A stretch of 64,000 bases of DNA from Burkholderia sp. Bp8992 (GTDB lineage Bacteria; Pseudomonadota; Gammaproteobacteria; Burkholderiales; Burkholderiaceae). Positions 19,682 to 29,799 of the stretch are shown in pieces. Numbering within the stretch: the first letter of the stretch is position 1; each line of letters begins with the position of its first letter. The stretch lies in contig NZ_QTQI01000021.1 of NCBI RefSeq assembly GCF_003853705.1, forward strand, positions 62,001-126,000. Direction: 5' to 3'. The notes beneath the pieces are model-generated. The model was given only the letters and a program-made list of their open reading frames with translations, did no database searches and was not told the origin of the DNA. The position numbers were made by a program, and so were the translations under genes.

Positions 19682-20698
19682 ATGCAAGCCAACGAAAACC
19701 TTGCCAGCGCCGCCGTGAAGCCATCGGCCGACGCGCTGGTTCCACAGCAGAGCGACCGCCAGAAGTGGTGGCAGCACCTGACCGAATACAGCCTGATCGC
19801 GATCTTCGCGGTGATGTTCATCACGATGTCGCTGACCGTCGATCACTTCTTCTCGATCGACAACATGCTCGGCCTCGCGCTGTCGATCTCGCAGATCGGC
19901 ATGGTCGCGTGCACGATGATGTTCTGCCTCGCGTCGCGCGACTTCGACCTGTCGATCGGCTCGACCGTCGCGTTCTCCGGCGTGCTGTGCGCGATGGTGC
20001 TGAACGCGACCGACAACACGTTCGTCGCGATCGTCGCGGCAGTGGCGGCCGGTGCCGCGATCGGCTTCGTGAACGGCGCGGTGATCGCGTACCTGCGCAT
20101 CAACGCGCTGATCACGACGCTTGCGACGATGGAGATCGTGCGCGGGCTCGGCTTCATCGTGTCGAAAGGTCAGGCGGTCGGCGTGTCGTCGGATACCTTC
20201 ATCGCGCTCGGCGGGCTGTCGATGTTCGGCGTGTCGCTGCCGATCTGGGTCACGCTGCTGTGCTTCATCGGATTCGGCGTGCTGCTGAACCAGACCGTGT
20301 ACGGCCGCAACACGCTCGCGATCGGCGGCAACCCCGAGGCGTCGCGGCTCGCGGGGATCAACGTCGAACGCACGCGCGTCTACATCTTCCTGATCCAGGG
20401 CGCGGTCACGGCGCTGGCCGGCGTGATCCTCGCTTCGCGCATCACGTCGGGCCAGCCGAACGCCGCGCAAGGCTTCGAGCTGAACGTGATCTCCGCGTGC
20501 GTGCTCGGCGGCGTGTCGCTGATGGGCGGCCGTGCGACGATCTCGGGCGTCGTGATCGGCGTGCTGATCATGGGCACCGTCGAGAACGTGATGAACCTGC
20601 TGAACATCGACGCGTTCTACCAGTACCTCGTGCGCGGCGCGATCCTGCTCGCGGCCGTGCTGCTCGACCAGTTGAAGAACCGCGGCGTACGCGACTGA
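19682..20698 (+). CDS. araH: Arabinose/galactose ABC transporter permease
   Basis: A 338-residue inner-membrane permease of the CUT2 family. After a soluble N-terminus of about 35 residues, eight to ten hydrophobic segments follow; the stretch MMFCLASRDFDLSIGSTVAFSG corresponds to the conserved permease motif, and NPEASRLAGIN plus GVSLMGGRATISGVVIG match the EAA-like and C-terminal family motifs. It completes the AraFGH importer, and the next SDR gene begins 23 bases later. The start at 19682 is supported by a GGAGACA site 6 bases upstream. Confidence 0.95.
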   Translation: MQANENLASAAVKPSADALVPQQSDRQKWWQHLTEYSLIAIFAVMFITMSLTVDHFFSIDNMLGLALSISQIGMVACTMMFCLASRDFDLSIGSTVAFSGVLCAMVLNATDNTFVAIVAAVAAGAAIGFVNGAVIAYLRINALITTLATMEIVRGLGFIVSKGQAVGVSSDTFIALGGLSMFGVSLPIWVTLLCFIGFGVLLNQTVYGRNTLAIGGNPEASRLAGINVERTRVYIFLIQGAVTALAGVILASRITSGQPNAAQGFELNVISACVLGGVSLMGGRATISGVVIGVLIMGTVENVMNLLNIDAFYQYLVRGAILLAAVLLDQLKNRGVRD

Positions 20699-20721
20699 CC
20701 GAATCCACGGAGACGAACCGC

Positions 20722-21531
20722 ATGACCATCGACACATCAGTGAACGGCGCGCACGCGGCGGCGAGCGACGCGTGCTACGCCCGCTATCCGAGTCTCGAGG
20801 ATCGCGCGGTGCTGATCACGGGCGGCGCGACCGGTATCGGCGCGGCGTTCGTCGAGCACTTCGCCGAACAGGGCGCGCGCGTCGCGTTCGTGGACCTCGA
20901 CGCGGGCGCCGGCGCCGCGCTGGCCGAACGCCTCGCGCACGTGCGCCATGCGCCGCTGTTCCTGTCCTGCGACCTGACCGACGTCGACGCGCTGCGCCGC
21001 GCGATCGACGCGATCCGCGCACGCATCGGCGCGATCGCGGTACTCGTGAACAACGCGGCGAACGACACGCGCCACGCGATCGGCGACGTGACGCCCGATT
21101 CGTTCGACGCGGGCATCGCGGTGAACCTGCGCCACCAGTTCTTCGCCGCGCAGGCGGTGATCGACGACATGAAGCGGCAGGGCGGCGGCGCGATCATCAA
21201 TCTCGGTTCGATCAGCTGGATGCTGAAGAACGGCGGCTATCCCGTCTACGTGATGGCGAAGGCGGCCGTGCAGGGCCTGACGCGCGGCCTCGCGCGCGAC
21301 CTTGGCCCGTTCGGCATCCGCGTGAATTCGCTGGTGCCCGGCTGGGTGATGACCGACAAGCAGCGCCGGCTGTGGCTCGACGACGCCGGCCGTGCGGCGA
21401 TCAAGGCCGGCCAGTGCATCGACGCGGAGCTGCTGCCGGCCGACCTCGCGCGGATGGCGCTGTTCCTCGCGGCCGACGACAGCCGGATGATCACCGCGCA
21501 GGACGTGATCGTCGACGGCGGCTGGGCCTGA
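20722..21531 (+). CDS. Sugar 1-dehydrogenase of the SDR family (XylB-like)
   Basis: A 269-residue NAD(P)-dependent dehydrogenase. Motifs are TGGATGIGAAF (cofactor), NNAANDTRHAIGDV, and GSISWMLKNGGYPVYVMAKAAV with the Ser-Tyr-Lys triad. NLRHQFFAAQAV and the AGQCI region strongly recall Caulobacter D-xylose 1-dehydrogenase (XylB), which oxidises the pyranose to an aldonolactone; here L-arabinose or D-galactose is the likely substrate, given araFGH upstream. It is followed 50 bases later by an aldose epimerase. No lactonase or aldonate dehydratase is present in the window. Confidence 0.87.
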   Translation: MTIDTSVNGAHAAASDACYARYPSLEDRAVLITGGATGIGAAFVEHFAEQGARVAFVDLDAGAGAALAERLAHVRHAPLFLSCDLTDVDALRRAIDAIRARIGAIAVLVNNAANDTRHAIGDVTPDSFDAGIAVNLRHQFFAAQAVIDDMKRQGGGAIINLGSISWMLKNGGYPVYVMAKAAVQGLTRGLARDLGPFGIRVNSLVPGWVMTDKQRRLWLDDAGRAAIKAGQCIDAELLPADLARMALFLAADDSRMITAQDVIVDGGWA

Positions 21532-21581
21532 CCGTTCGCATCGACCTGCATCGTTTCTTCGACGAAGGAAAGGAGTTCACC

Positions 21582-22643
21582 ATGACCGCCACGTCCTCGC
21601 GCGCATCGTCGTCCACCAGCCAGTCGCGCCGCGCGCGCCTGGCCGCCGCCGCGCAGCCGGTCAGCCCCGGCCCGCAGACGGCCGCGTTCGCGCAGGGCGT
21701 CGGCGCCGCGCATGCGGCGGCCGTCTCGCTGTCGAACGCGTCGCTGCGGCTCGACGTGCTGCCGCACCTCGGCGGCGGCATCGCGCGCTTCGACTGGCGC
21801 GGCGACAACGGCGCGCTGGTGCCGGTGTTCCGCCGCTGCGAGCATCCGGAGGCGGCGACGGACCCGAACGAGCTCGCGTGCTATCCGCTGCTGCCTTACT
21901 CGAACCGGATCGGCGACGGGCGCTTCGAATGCGACGGGCGCAAGGTCGCGGTGCCGCGCAACCGCCGCGACGAGGCGCTGCCGATCCACGGCGACGGCTG
22001 GCTCGCGCCGTGGCAGGTGGACGATGCGACCGACACGACGCTGCAGTTGTCGCTCGACCGTACGGCCGGCGCGCCGTATGCGTTTCGCGCGATCCAGTCG
22101 TTCGAACTCGACGATGCGACGCTGTCGATCGCGCTGACGATCGAGAACGCGGGGCGCGCGCGGCTGCCGTTCGGGCTCGGCGTGCATCCGTTCCTCGTGC
22201 GCGACACGGTGACCGAGCTGGCCGCGGCGGCCGGCGGGCTGTGGCTGTCGGGCGCCGATTTCCTGCCGGTGCGGCACGTGAGCGTGCCGCCGGCCTGGCA
22301 GTTCGGCGTCGCGTATCCGTTGCCGGCCGCACTCGTCAATCACGCGTTCACCGGCTGGGGCGGCCACGCGACGGTGAGCTGGCCGCGCCGCGGGCTGTCG
22401 TTGACCGTCGCGGCCGATGCCGACGCGTACGTGCTCTACACGCCGCCGGGCGAGGATTTCTTCTGCTTCGAGCCGGTCGATCATCCGATCAATGCGGTGA
22501 ACCTGCCGGGCGGCGCGACCGCGCACGGGATGACGCTGCTCGCGCCCGGCGAGCGGCTGACGCGGCGGTTCGCGTTCACCGTCGAGCGCGTCGATGCACG
22601 CAGTAATGCCGCGACCCGCGAGGGACGCCGGCGACGCGGGTAA
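21582..22643 (+). CDS. Aldose 1-epimerase family protein
   Basis: Mutarotase-type enzyme interconverting alpha and beta anomers so that the sugar dehydrogenase can act, 353 residues. After an Ala/Ser-rich N-terminal stretch of about 45 residues, the galactose mutarotase-like beta domain begins at NASLRLDVLPHLGGGIARF. CYPLLPYSNRI, PIHGDGWLAPW (catalytic His) and FGLGVHPFL (second His) are the family motifs; EPVDHPINAVNLPGG follows. It is the last gene of the IclR-dgoK-dgoA-SDR-araFGH-SDR-epimerase block. The disordered N-terminus is unusual; the true start could be a few codons later. Confidence 0.88.
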   Translation: MTATSSRASSSTSQSRRARLAAAAQPVSPGPQTAAFAQGVGAAHAAAVSLSNASLRLDVLPHLGGGIARFDWRGDNGALVPVFRRCEHPEAATDPNELACYPLLPYSNRIGDGRFECDGRKVAVPRNRRDEALPIHGDGWLAPWQVDDATDTTLQLSLDRTAGAPYAFRAIQSFELDDATLSIALTIENAGRARLPFGLGVHPFLVRDTVTELAAAAGGLWLSGADFLPVRHVSVPPAWQFGVAYPLPAALVNHAFTGWGGHATVSWPRRGLSLTVAADADAYVLYTPPGEDFFCFEPVDHPINAVNLPGGATAHGMTLLAPGERLTRRFAFTVERVDARSNAATREGRRRRG

Positions 22644-22682
22644 AATACGCGGTCTACCAACGGTTTGCCGCGAGTACCCGCC

Positions 22683-23510
22683 ATGTCTTCCCCGCTTACT
22701 TTCATTGAATCGCTGCGCGCCGCGTGGCAGCGCACGAATTCGCTGCTGTGCGTCGGCCTCGATCCCGAGCCGTCGCGCTTTCCCGTGCAGTTCGACGGCC
22801 AGCCCGACGCGATCTTCGAATTCTGCCGGCAGATCGTCGACGCGACCGCGCCGTACGCGAGCGCGTTCAAGCCGCAGATCGCCTACTTCGCCGCGCATCG
22901 CGCGGAAGACCAGCTCGAGCGCCTGATCGCGCACATCCACCTCCAGCATCCGGGCCTGCCCGTGATCCTCGACGCGAAGCGCGGCGACATCGGCAGCACG
23001 GCCGAGCAGTACGCGCGCGAAGCGTTCGAGCGCTATCGCGCGGACGCCGTCACGGTGAATCCGTACATGGGCTACGACTCGGTCGAGCCGTACTTCGAGC
23101 ACGAAGGCAAGGGCGTGATCGTGCTGTGCCGCACGTCGAACCCGGGCGGTTCGGATCTGCAGTTCCTCGACACGAACGGCCGGCCGCTGTACCAGGTCGT
23201 CGCCGACCTCGCGGCGAACAAGTGGAACGCGAAGAACGGCCAGCTCGGCCTCGTGGTCGGTGCGACGTTCCCGAAGGAAATCGAGATCGTGCGCGGGATC
23301 GTCGGCGACATGCCGCTGCTGATCCCCGGCATCGGCGCGCAGGGCGGCGACGTGCAGGCGACCGTCAACGCGGGCCGCACGGCCGACGGCACCGGCATGA
23401 TGATCAACTCGTCGCGCGCAATTCTGTACGCGAGCAAGGGTGAGGATTTCGCCGAAGCCGCGGCGCTCGCCGCGCAGAAGACGCGCGACACGATCAACGC
23501 GCATCGCTGA
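22683..23510 (+). CDS. pyrF: Orotidine 5'-phosphate decarboxylase, type 2
   Basis: PyrF makes UMP from OMP, the last step of pyrimidine synthesis. The 275-residue length and the sequence [23 protein letters not shown] identify the longer type 2 (beta/gamma-proteobacterial and actinobacterial) form; the Lys-Asp pair in DAKRGDIG is catalytic. [19 protein letters not shown] and [11 protein letters not shown] follow as expected. I chose ATG at 22683, which starts [11 protein letters not shown]; an in-frame ATG six codons upstream has no better ribosome site. TAAAAT near 22640 may be its -10 element. Confidence 0.96.
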   Translation: MSSPLTFIESLRAAWQRTNSLLCVGLDPEPSRFPVQFDGQPDAIFEFCRQIVDATAPYASAFKPQIAYFAAHRAEDQLERLIAHIHLQHPGLPVILDAKRGDIGSTAEQYAREAFERYRADAVTVNPYMGYDSVEPYFEHEGKGVIVLCRTSNPGGSDLQFLDTNGRPLYQVVADLAANKWNAKNGQLGLVVGATFPKEIEIVRGIVGDMPLLIPGIGAQGGDVQATVNAGRTADGTGMMINSSRAILYASKGEDFAEAAALAAQKTRDTINAHR

Positions 23511-23547
23511 CATACCGGCCGCCCGGCCGGGTGGCCTTGCTTCGCCG

Positions 23548-23565
23548 GGCCCGCATTCGCGGGCC
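23548..23565. terminator. Hairpin between convergent pyrF and cinA-type genes
   Basis: GGCCCGC-ATTC-GCGGGCC forms a 7-bp perfect stem in the 161-base gap between convergent genes. There is no T-run on either strand, so its role as a terminator is a guess from position. Confidence 0.35.
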
Positions 23566-23671
23566 GCGCACCTGCCTTCCCCGACGTCCGCCGCATTGAC
23601 GCGCGCGGACAACCTCCCGTCGCTTCCGTATCGCAGGCCCGCGAGCGGGCGGGGCGCGCCACGCGCCCCGG

Positions 23672-24172
23672 TCAGCCTTCGCGCTCGTCGAGCAGCTTCA
23701 GCAGCCCGCGCAGCGCATGCGCGGCCGCCTGCGTGCGGATCTGCTCGCGGTCGCCCTTGAACACGAGCGTCTCGACGTCGGTATGCAGCCGGTTGCTCCA
23801 GCCGAACGACACGGTGCCGACCGGCTTCTTCTCGCTGCCGCCGGCCGGGCCCGCGATGCCCGTGACGGACAGCGCGACCTGCGCGCGGCTGTTGCGCAGC
23901 GCGCCTTCGGCCATCGCACGCGCGACGGGCTCGCTGACGGCGCCGTGCTTGTCGATCAGGTCGGGCGGCACGCCGATCATCTCGATCTTGGCCTGGTTCG
24001 AATACGTGACGAAGCCGCGCTCGAACCACTGGCTGCTGCCGGAAATGTCGGTGATCGCCGTGGCGATCATCCCGCCGGTGCAGGATTCGGCGGTGGCGAG
24101 CGTGAGGTGCTCGTCACGCAGCTTGTTGCCTGCGCGGATCGCAAGCTGATGGACGACGGAATCGGTTGGCAT
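23672..24172 (-). CDS. CinA C-terminal-type nicotinamide-nucleotide amidohydrolase
   Basis: A 166-residue stand-alone C-terminal CinA domain (PncC/YgaD type), which deamidates nicotinamide mononucleotide in NAD recycling. Signature sequences are TLATAESCTGGMIATAITDISGSS (active-site Ser/Lys region), GFVTYSNQAKIEMIGV and GIAGPAGGSEKKPVGTVSFGW. It lies 31 bases downstream of pgpA on the minus strand, probably in an operon thiL-pgpA-pncC. The N-terminal competence domain of full-length CinA is absent, as usual in proteobacteria. Confidence 0.93.
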   Translation of the reverse strand: MPTDSVVHQLAIRAGNKLRDEHLTLATAESCTGGMIATAITDISGSSQWFERGFVTYSNQAKIEMIGVPPDLIDKHGAVSEPVARAMAEGALRNSRAQVALSVTGIAGPAGGSEKKPVGTVSFGWSNRLHTDVETLVFKGDREQIRTQAAAHALRGLLKLLDEREG

Positions 24173-24203
24173 GCGCGTCGGGAAACGGGAGTCGGGAAAT
24201 CGG

Positions 24204-24749
24204 TCAGCCGACGACGGAGCGCCACAGGGCGATCACGAGCAGCGTCATGAACGCGGCGACCAGGTCGTCGACCATGATGCCGGGCCCGCCTGTCAGGCGG
24301 CGGTCGAAATAGCGGATCGGCGGCGGCTTGATCATGTCGAAGCAGCGGAACGCGACGAACGCCCACAGCTGGCCGATGAACGTCGCGGGCGTGACGAACA
24401 GCATCACGAGCCAGATCGCGACGATTTCGTCCCAGACGACGGCGCCTGGATCGGACGTGCCCATCTGCTTCGCGGTGAAACCGGTGATCCACGTGCCCGC
24501 CACGAAGCCGACGGCGATCAGCGCCCACCATTCGGGCACCGTCAGGTAGCGGTTGAGCGCGACGAAACTGAGCCAGCCGAACAGCGAGCCGAACGTGCCG
24601 GGCATGATCGGCGCGAGCCCGCTGCCGAAGCCGAGCGACACGATGTGCGCCGGGTGCGACAGCATGAAGCGCACGGTCGCGCGCTTCGGCGCGTGGTGCG
24701 CGGCACCGGTCTCGGCCGCGGCGTGCGCGGGCGTCGGGTCAGTCTGCAT
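24204..24749 (-). CDS. pgpA: Phosphatidylglycerophosphatase A
   Basis: PgpA dephosphorylates phosphatidylglycerol phosphate at the inner membrane. From the ATG at 24749 it is 181 residues; the family core begins at HIVSLGFGSGLAPIMPGTFGSL, with ERF-type motifs DPGAVVWDEIVAIW, the hydrophobic segments around residues 60-80 and 105-125, and DMIKPPPIRYFD near the C-terminus. The start was chosen because the longer frame upstream reads into thiL without family sequence; the ATG overlaps the end of thiL by 11 bases, a typical coupling. Confidence 0.94.
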   Translation of the reverse strand: MQTDPTPAHAAAETGAAHHAPKRATVRFMLSHPAHIVSLGFGSGLAPIMPGTFGSLFGWLSFVALNRYLTVPEWWALIAVGFVAGTWITGFTAKQMGTSDPGAVVWDEIVAIWLVMLFVTPATFIGQLWAFVAFRCFDMIKPPPIRYFDRRLTGGPGIMVDDLVAAFMTLLVIALWRSVVG

Positions 24750-25737
24750 GGAAGTGGTCGAAGCCGTGCAACGTGAGAGCGAGGGGCGCGCCGGCGGCGT
24801 CGTGCCACGCGATCGCGGGTTGCGCCGACGGCGCGGACAACGCGCGTATTGTACCGATTCGCGTGACCGGCACACCGGCCGTTGCGCCGGCCGCCTCGAC
24901 CGCCGCGCGGGCCGCGGCCGGCGCGGTGAAGCACAGCTCGTAGTCGTCGCCGCCCGCCAGCGTGCAGCGGCGCTGCACGTCGGGCGGCAGCGTCGCGAGC
25001 GCGGCCGAACGCGGTACCGCGTCGGCGTCGATCTCGGCGCGCACGTTCGAGCGCGTCAGGATGTGCTGCAGGTCGCCGGCGAGGCCATCGGACAAGTCGA
25101 GCGCCGCGTGCGCGACGCTGGCCAGCGCCAGGCCGAGCGCGACGCGCGGCTCGGGCCGCTCGAGCGCGCGCCGGAACGCGGCCGCTTCGTCCGTGCCGGC
25201 CGCCCATTCGCCGCGCGCGACGCCGAGGCCTGCGCGTGCATCGCCGAGCGTGCCGGACACCCACACGTCGTCGCCGTCGCGCGCGGCGTCGCGCCGCAGC
25301 GCCGCGTCGGGCGCGACTTCGCCGAACACGGTCACGCACAGGTTCAGCGGCCCGCTCGTCGTGTCGCCGCCGATCAGCTCGCAGCCGTAGCGCTCGGCGA
25401 GCGCGAACAGCCCGTTGCTGAAGGCCTCGAGCCACGCCGCGTCGGCGCGCGGCAGCGCGCACGCGAGCGTGAACGCGCGCGGCTCGGCGCCCATCGCCGC
25501 GAGGTCGGACAGGTTGACCGCGAGCGTCTTGTGGCCGAGTGCGTCGGGTGCGACATCGGGGAAGAAATGGCGGCCTTCCACCAGCATGTCCGTCGAAATG
25601 GCCAGCAATTTCCCGGATCGCGGCGTGATCAGCGCGCAATCGTCACCAATGCCGAGCGTCGACGCGCGGGCGCCCTGCGCGGCACGGCGCGTGAAGAAGC
25701 GTTCGATCAGCGAAAACTCGGAAAGGGCGGCTGGCAC
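24739..25737 (-). CDS. thiL: Thiamine-monophosphate kinase
   Basis: ThiL phosphorylates thiamine monophosphate to thiamine diphosphate. The 332-residue protein begins with SEFSLIERFFTRRA and has GIGDDCALI, the metal/ATP-binding Asp pair, followed by DMLVEGRHFFPD and KTLAVNLSDLAAMGAEPRAF, motifs of the PurM-like ATP-binding superfamily, and the C-terminal GGDDYELCFTA. It is divergent from maeB (176 bases between starts) and overlaps pgpA. The thiL-pgpA-pncC order is common in proteobacteria. Confidence 0.95.
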   Translation of the reverse strand: MPAALSEFSLIERFFTRRAAQGARASTLGIGDDCALITPRSGKLLAISTDMLVEGRHFFPDVAPDALGHKTLAVNLSDLAAMGAEPRAFTLACALPRADAAWLEAFSNGLFALAERYGCELIGGDTTSGPLNLCVTVFGEVAPDAALRRDAARDGDDVWVSGTLGDARAGLGVARGEWAAGTDEAAAFRRALERPEPRVALGLALASVAHAALDLSDGLAGDLQHILTRSNVRAEIDADAVPRSAALATLPPDVQRRCTLAGGDDYELCFTAPAAARAAVEAAGATAGVPVTRIGTIRALSAPSAQPAIAWHDAAGAPLALTLHGFDHFHAD

Positions 25738-25913
25738 GGCGGGTAATCCGAAACGATTGGAGGAACGGCATTGTACGAGGCGAGCGGCAGCGTTCCTTCA
25801 CCGTTCGGTTCATTTTTGTCGCGGCTGTTGCACCCGAATCGCCGGTCTGGCGGCCGATGATTGGCGCTACAATGCCGTCGAACAGTTATTCTAATCCGCC
25901 CGCCACGAGACAC

Positions 25914-28214
<2,301 letters not shown>

Positions 28215-28269
28215 GCCAAAACGAACGCGCCAGGCCGGTCGAACCGGCGTGGCGCGTCGGGAAAATTGT

Positions 28270-28309
28270 AAACAAAAGCAAAAAGAGGCGTGCCCGCAAT
28301 GGGCACGCC
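28270..28309 (-). terminator. Minus-strand intrinsic terminator with no annotated gene upstream
   Basis: Reading the minus strand, GGCGTGCCC-ATTGC-GGGCACGCC forms a perfect 9-bp stem (28287-28309), followed immediately by TCTTTTTGCTTTTGTTT (28286-28270). This is a textbook Rho-independent terminator. The nearest gene to the right on the minus strand ends at 31437 and is separated by four plus-strand genes, so it should end some transcript not covered by annotated genes. Confidence 0.8.
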
Positions 28310-28437
28310 GCCGGGCAGGGCGCACACGCGCTTCCCGCAAGCAACAAGCAGCATCTCTCCCTCCAGACAGCGAGCGAGGCAGGGAGGCAGTTCCTGCCAT
28401 TGGCGAGATGCCGTCTGGATTTTATCCTATGTAAGAT
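28272..28437 (-). ncRNA. Candidate small RNA on the minus strand
   Basis: This is an inferred transcript ending at the minus-strand terminator above. On the minus strand, ATGACG (28471-28466) and TACACT (28449-28444) are separated by 16 bases and resemble a sigma-70 promoter (4 of 6 matches each), which would start transcription near 28437 and give an RNA of about 160 bases. The RNA could fold through the GTCTGGA/TCCAGAC pairing and has no coding potential that I can support. It is a candidate only; transcription data would decide. Confidence 0.35.
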
Positions 28438-28589
28438 AAATGTAGTGTAATTTCGGTAAGAAATGCGTCATTCCGGATATCACGACGCTTTCGATTCCCA
28501 AACGGACATTGATTCGCGCGGCCAATAACGCTACGCTAACGCCTTTGTTGGTCGTCAACTACTTGATTTAACAGCGGGAACCCTGGTTC

Positions 28590-29021
28590 ATGGCACGCAA
28601 GTGGCTCCGCAACGGCGCGCTCGCGTCCGTCTTCGCGATGTTCGCGATGGGTATCGTCGGCACGCCGGCGGGTAGTCTGGTTTCCGCCGCTTACGCACGG
28701 GAGGCCGTTCCGGCCGACGTGGCCGCCAGCGGGCTCGACACGATTCCGGCTGCCAGTCTTCCGCGCGAGGCCGTGACCACGCTGGGCCTGATCGGCGCGG
28801 GCGGCCCCTATCCGTACGAGAAAGACGGCGTCGTGTTCGGCAACCGCGAGCGGATCCTGCCGAAGGCGAAGCGCGGCTACTACCATGAATACACGGTGCC
28901 GACGCCGCGTGCCCGCAATCGCGGCGCGCGCCGGATCGTCTGTGGCGGGCCCTTGCGCCGGATCGACAACTGTTATTACACGGGCGACCACTACAACAGT
29001 TTTAAACGTATTGTTGAATGA
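28590..29021 (+). CDS. Secreted guanyl-specific ribonuclease of the RNase Sa/barnase family
   Basis: A 143-residue exported RNase. An N-terminal signal (about residues 1-36, ending near VSAAYA) is followed by a spacer and the microbial RNase domain: NRERILPKAKRGYYHEYTVP holds the catalytic Glu at residue 100, RGARRIV the active-site Arg at 114-115, and YTGDHYNSFKRI the catalytic His at 134. YHEYTV and YYTGDHY are nearly identical to Streptomyces RNase Sa. Cys 118 and 128 could form a disulfide. The barstar-type gene starts 16 bases after the stop, as expected for an enzyme that must be neutralised in the producing cell. Confidence 0.93.
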   Translation: MARKWLRNGALASVFAMFAMGIVGTPAGSLVSAAYAREAVPADVAASGLDTIPAASLPREAVTTLGLIGAGGPYPYEKDGVVFGNRERILPKAKRGYYHEYTVPTPRARNRGARRIVCGGPLRRIDNCYYTGDHYNSFKRIVE

Positions 29022-29037
29022 CTTCGGGACGAATGGC

Positions 29038-29601
29038 ATGAGCGACTCCATCTACGCGCACGATACGGCGGCGGCGGAACTGTTCGCGGCCGGCGACGGC
29101 AATCTGTTTCAGCGCGTGATTCAACTGCACGCGGCGGCGCAGGCTGGCGGCACGCCGGAGCAACAGGAAGCCGAGCCCGGGCTTTCATCGAACGAGGAGC
29201 CTATGAGCCTTTTCACGACCGTGCGACCCAATCTCGTGCAGTCGATCCGCGCGTTCCGCGTGCAGGATCTCGCCGACGAAGCCAGCCGGCTCGGCCAGCA
29301 CTTCCTGTTCGCGTATTGCGGCGCCGCGCAGTCGAAGCAGGAAGTGATGGAAACGATCGCGACGTCGTTCCTGTTCCCGAAGCATTTCGGGAAGAACTAC
29401 GACGCGCTGTACGACTGCCTGACCGACCTCGTCGCGAAGGCCGGCGCGCAGCCCGGTTTCGTGATCGTCCTCGAGGGGCTGCCGATCGCGCAGAAATTCG
29501 ACAAGGAAGGGCGCGAGACGCTGCTCGACGTGTTCCGCGAGGCGGCGGAGTTCTGGGCCGAGCGCAAGGTTGCGTTCCGCGTGTTCTACTCGTTCGCGTA
29601 A
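29038..29601 (+). CDS. Barstar-family RNase inhibitor
   Basis: Cytoplasmic inhibitor of the RNase encoded just upstream. The barstar fold runs from about FRVQDLADEASRLGQHF to the end; FPKHFGKNYDALYDCLTDL is the diagnostic segment whose Asp and Tyr residues block the RNase active site. From ATG 29038 the protein is 187 residues with a 55-residue N-terminal extension; an internal ATG at 29203, preceded by a much better ribosome site (GAGGAG), gives a 132-residue protein of ordinary family length. The extension has high third-position G+C and looks coding, so both starts may be used. A terminator follows the stop. Confidence 0.9.
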   Translation: MSDSIYAHDTAAAELFAAGDGNLFQRVIQLHAAAQAGGTPEQQEAEPGLSSNEEPMSLFTTVRPNLVQSIRAFRVQDLADEASRLGQHFLFAYCGAAQSKQEVMETIATSFLFPKHFGKNYDALYDCLTDLVAKAGAQPGFVIVLEGLPIAQKFDKEGRETLLDVFREAAEFWAERKVAFRVFYSFA

Positions 29602-29632
29602 GCACGCATCGGCCCGCGGCCGATCCGGCAAG

Positions 29633-29657
29633 AAGCCCGCCTCGAGCGGGCTTTTTT
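29633..29657 (+). terminator. Intrinsic terminator after the barstar gene
   Basis: AAGCCCGC-CTCGA-GCGGGCTT followed by TTTTTG, 31 bases past the barstar stop. It closes the RNase-barstar transcript. Confidence 0.9.
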
Positions 29658-29799
29658 GCGCCTGCGCGATGCGTGCATGCCTGACCTGGCCCGACAAACG
29701 CCTTTCATCGCGCACTTTTTTCCGCGACAATCGCTCGGCCCGATCGCAGTCACTGCGACGGGCGCACAACACAATCATTCGACAGAGGGCCGCTTTCCC

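Larger units (their letters stand above)
28215..28589. other. Structured gene-free region after maeB
   Basis: No protein gene is supported here. The region holds a minus-strand terminator (28270-28309), a nested stem-loop (28362-28419: TCCAGAC paired with GTCTGGA, enclosing GGCAG-TTC-CTGCC), an A/T-rich stretch with the inverted repeat TTTATC-N8-GATAAA (28421-28440), and the likely promoter area for the RNase gene (28440-28560). Confidence 0.6.

Noticed and set aside
21246-24029. 927-codon minus-strand frame opposite the epimerase and pyrF
   Set aside because: Arg-rich with no motifs; pyrF and the epimerase are certain.
29017-29037. Frameshift joining the RNase and barstar genes
   Set aside because: Stop of the RNase and start of the inhibitor lie in a plain intergenic gap of 16 bases; the two proteins belong to separate families.
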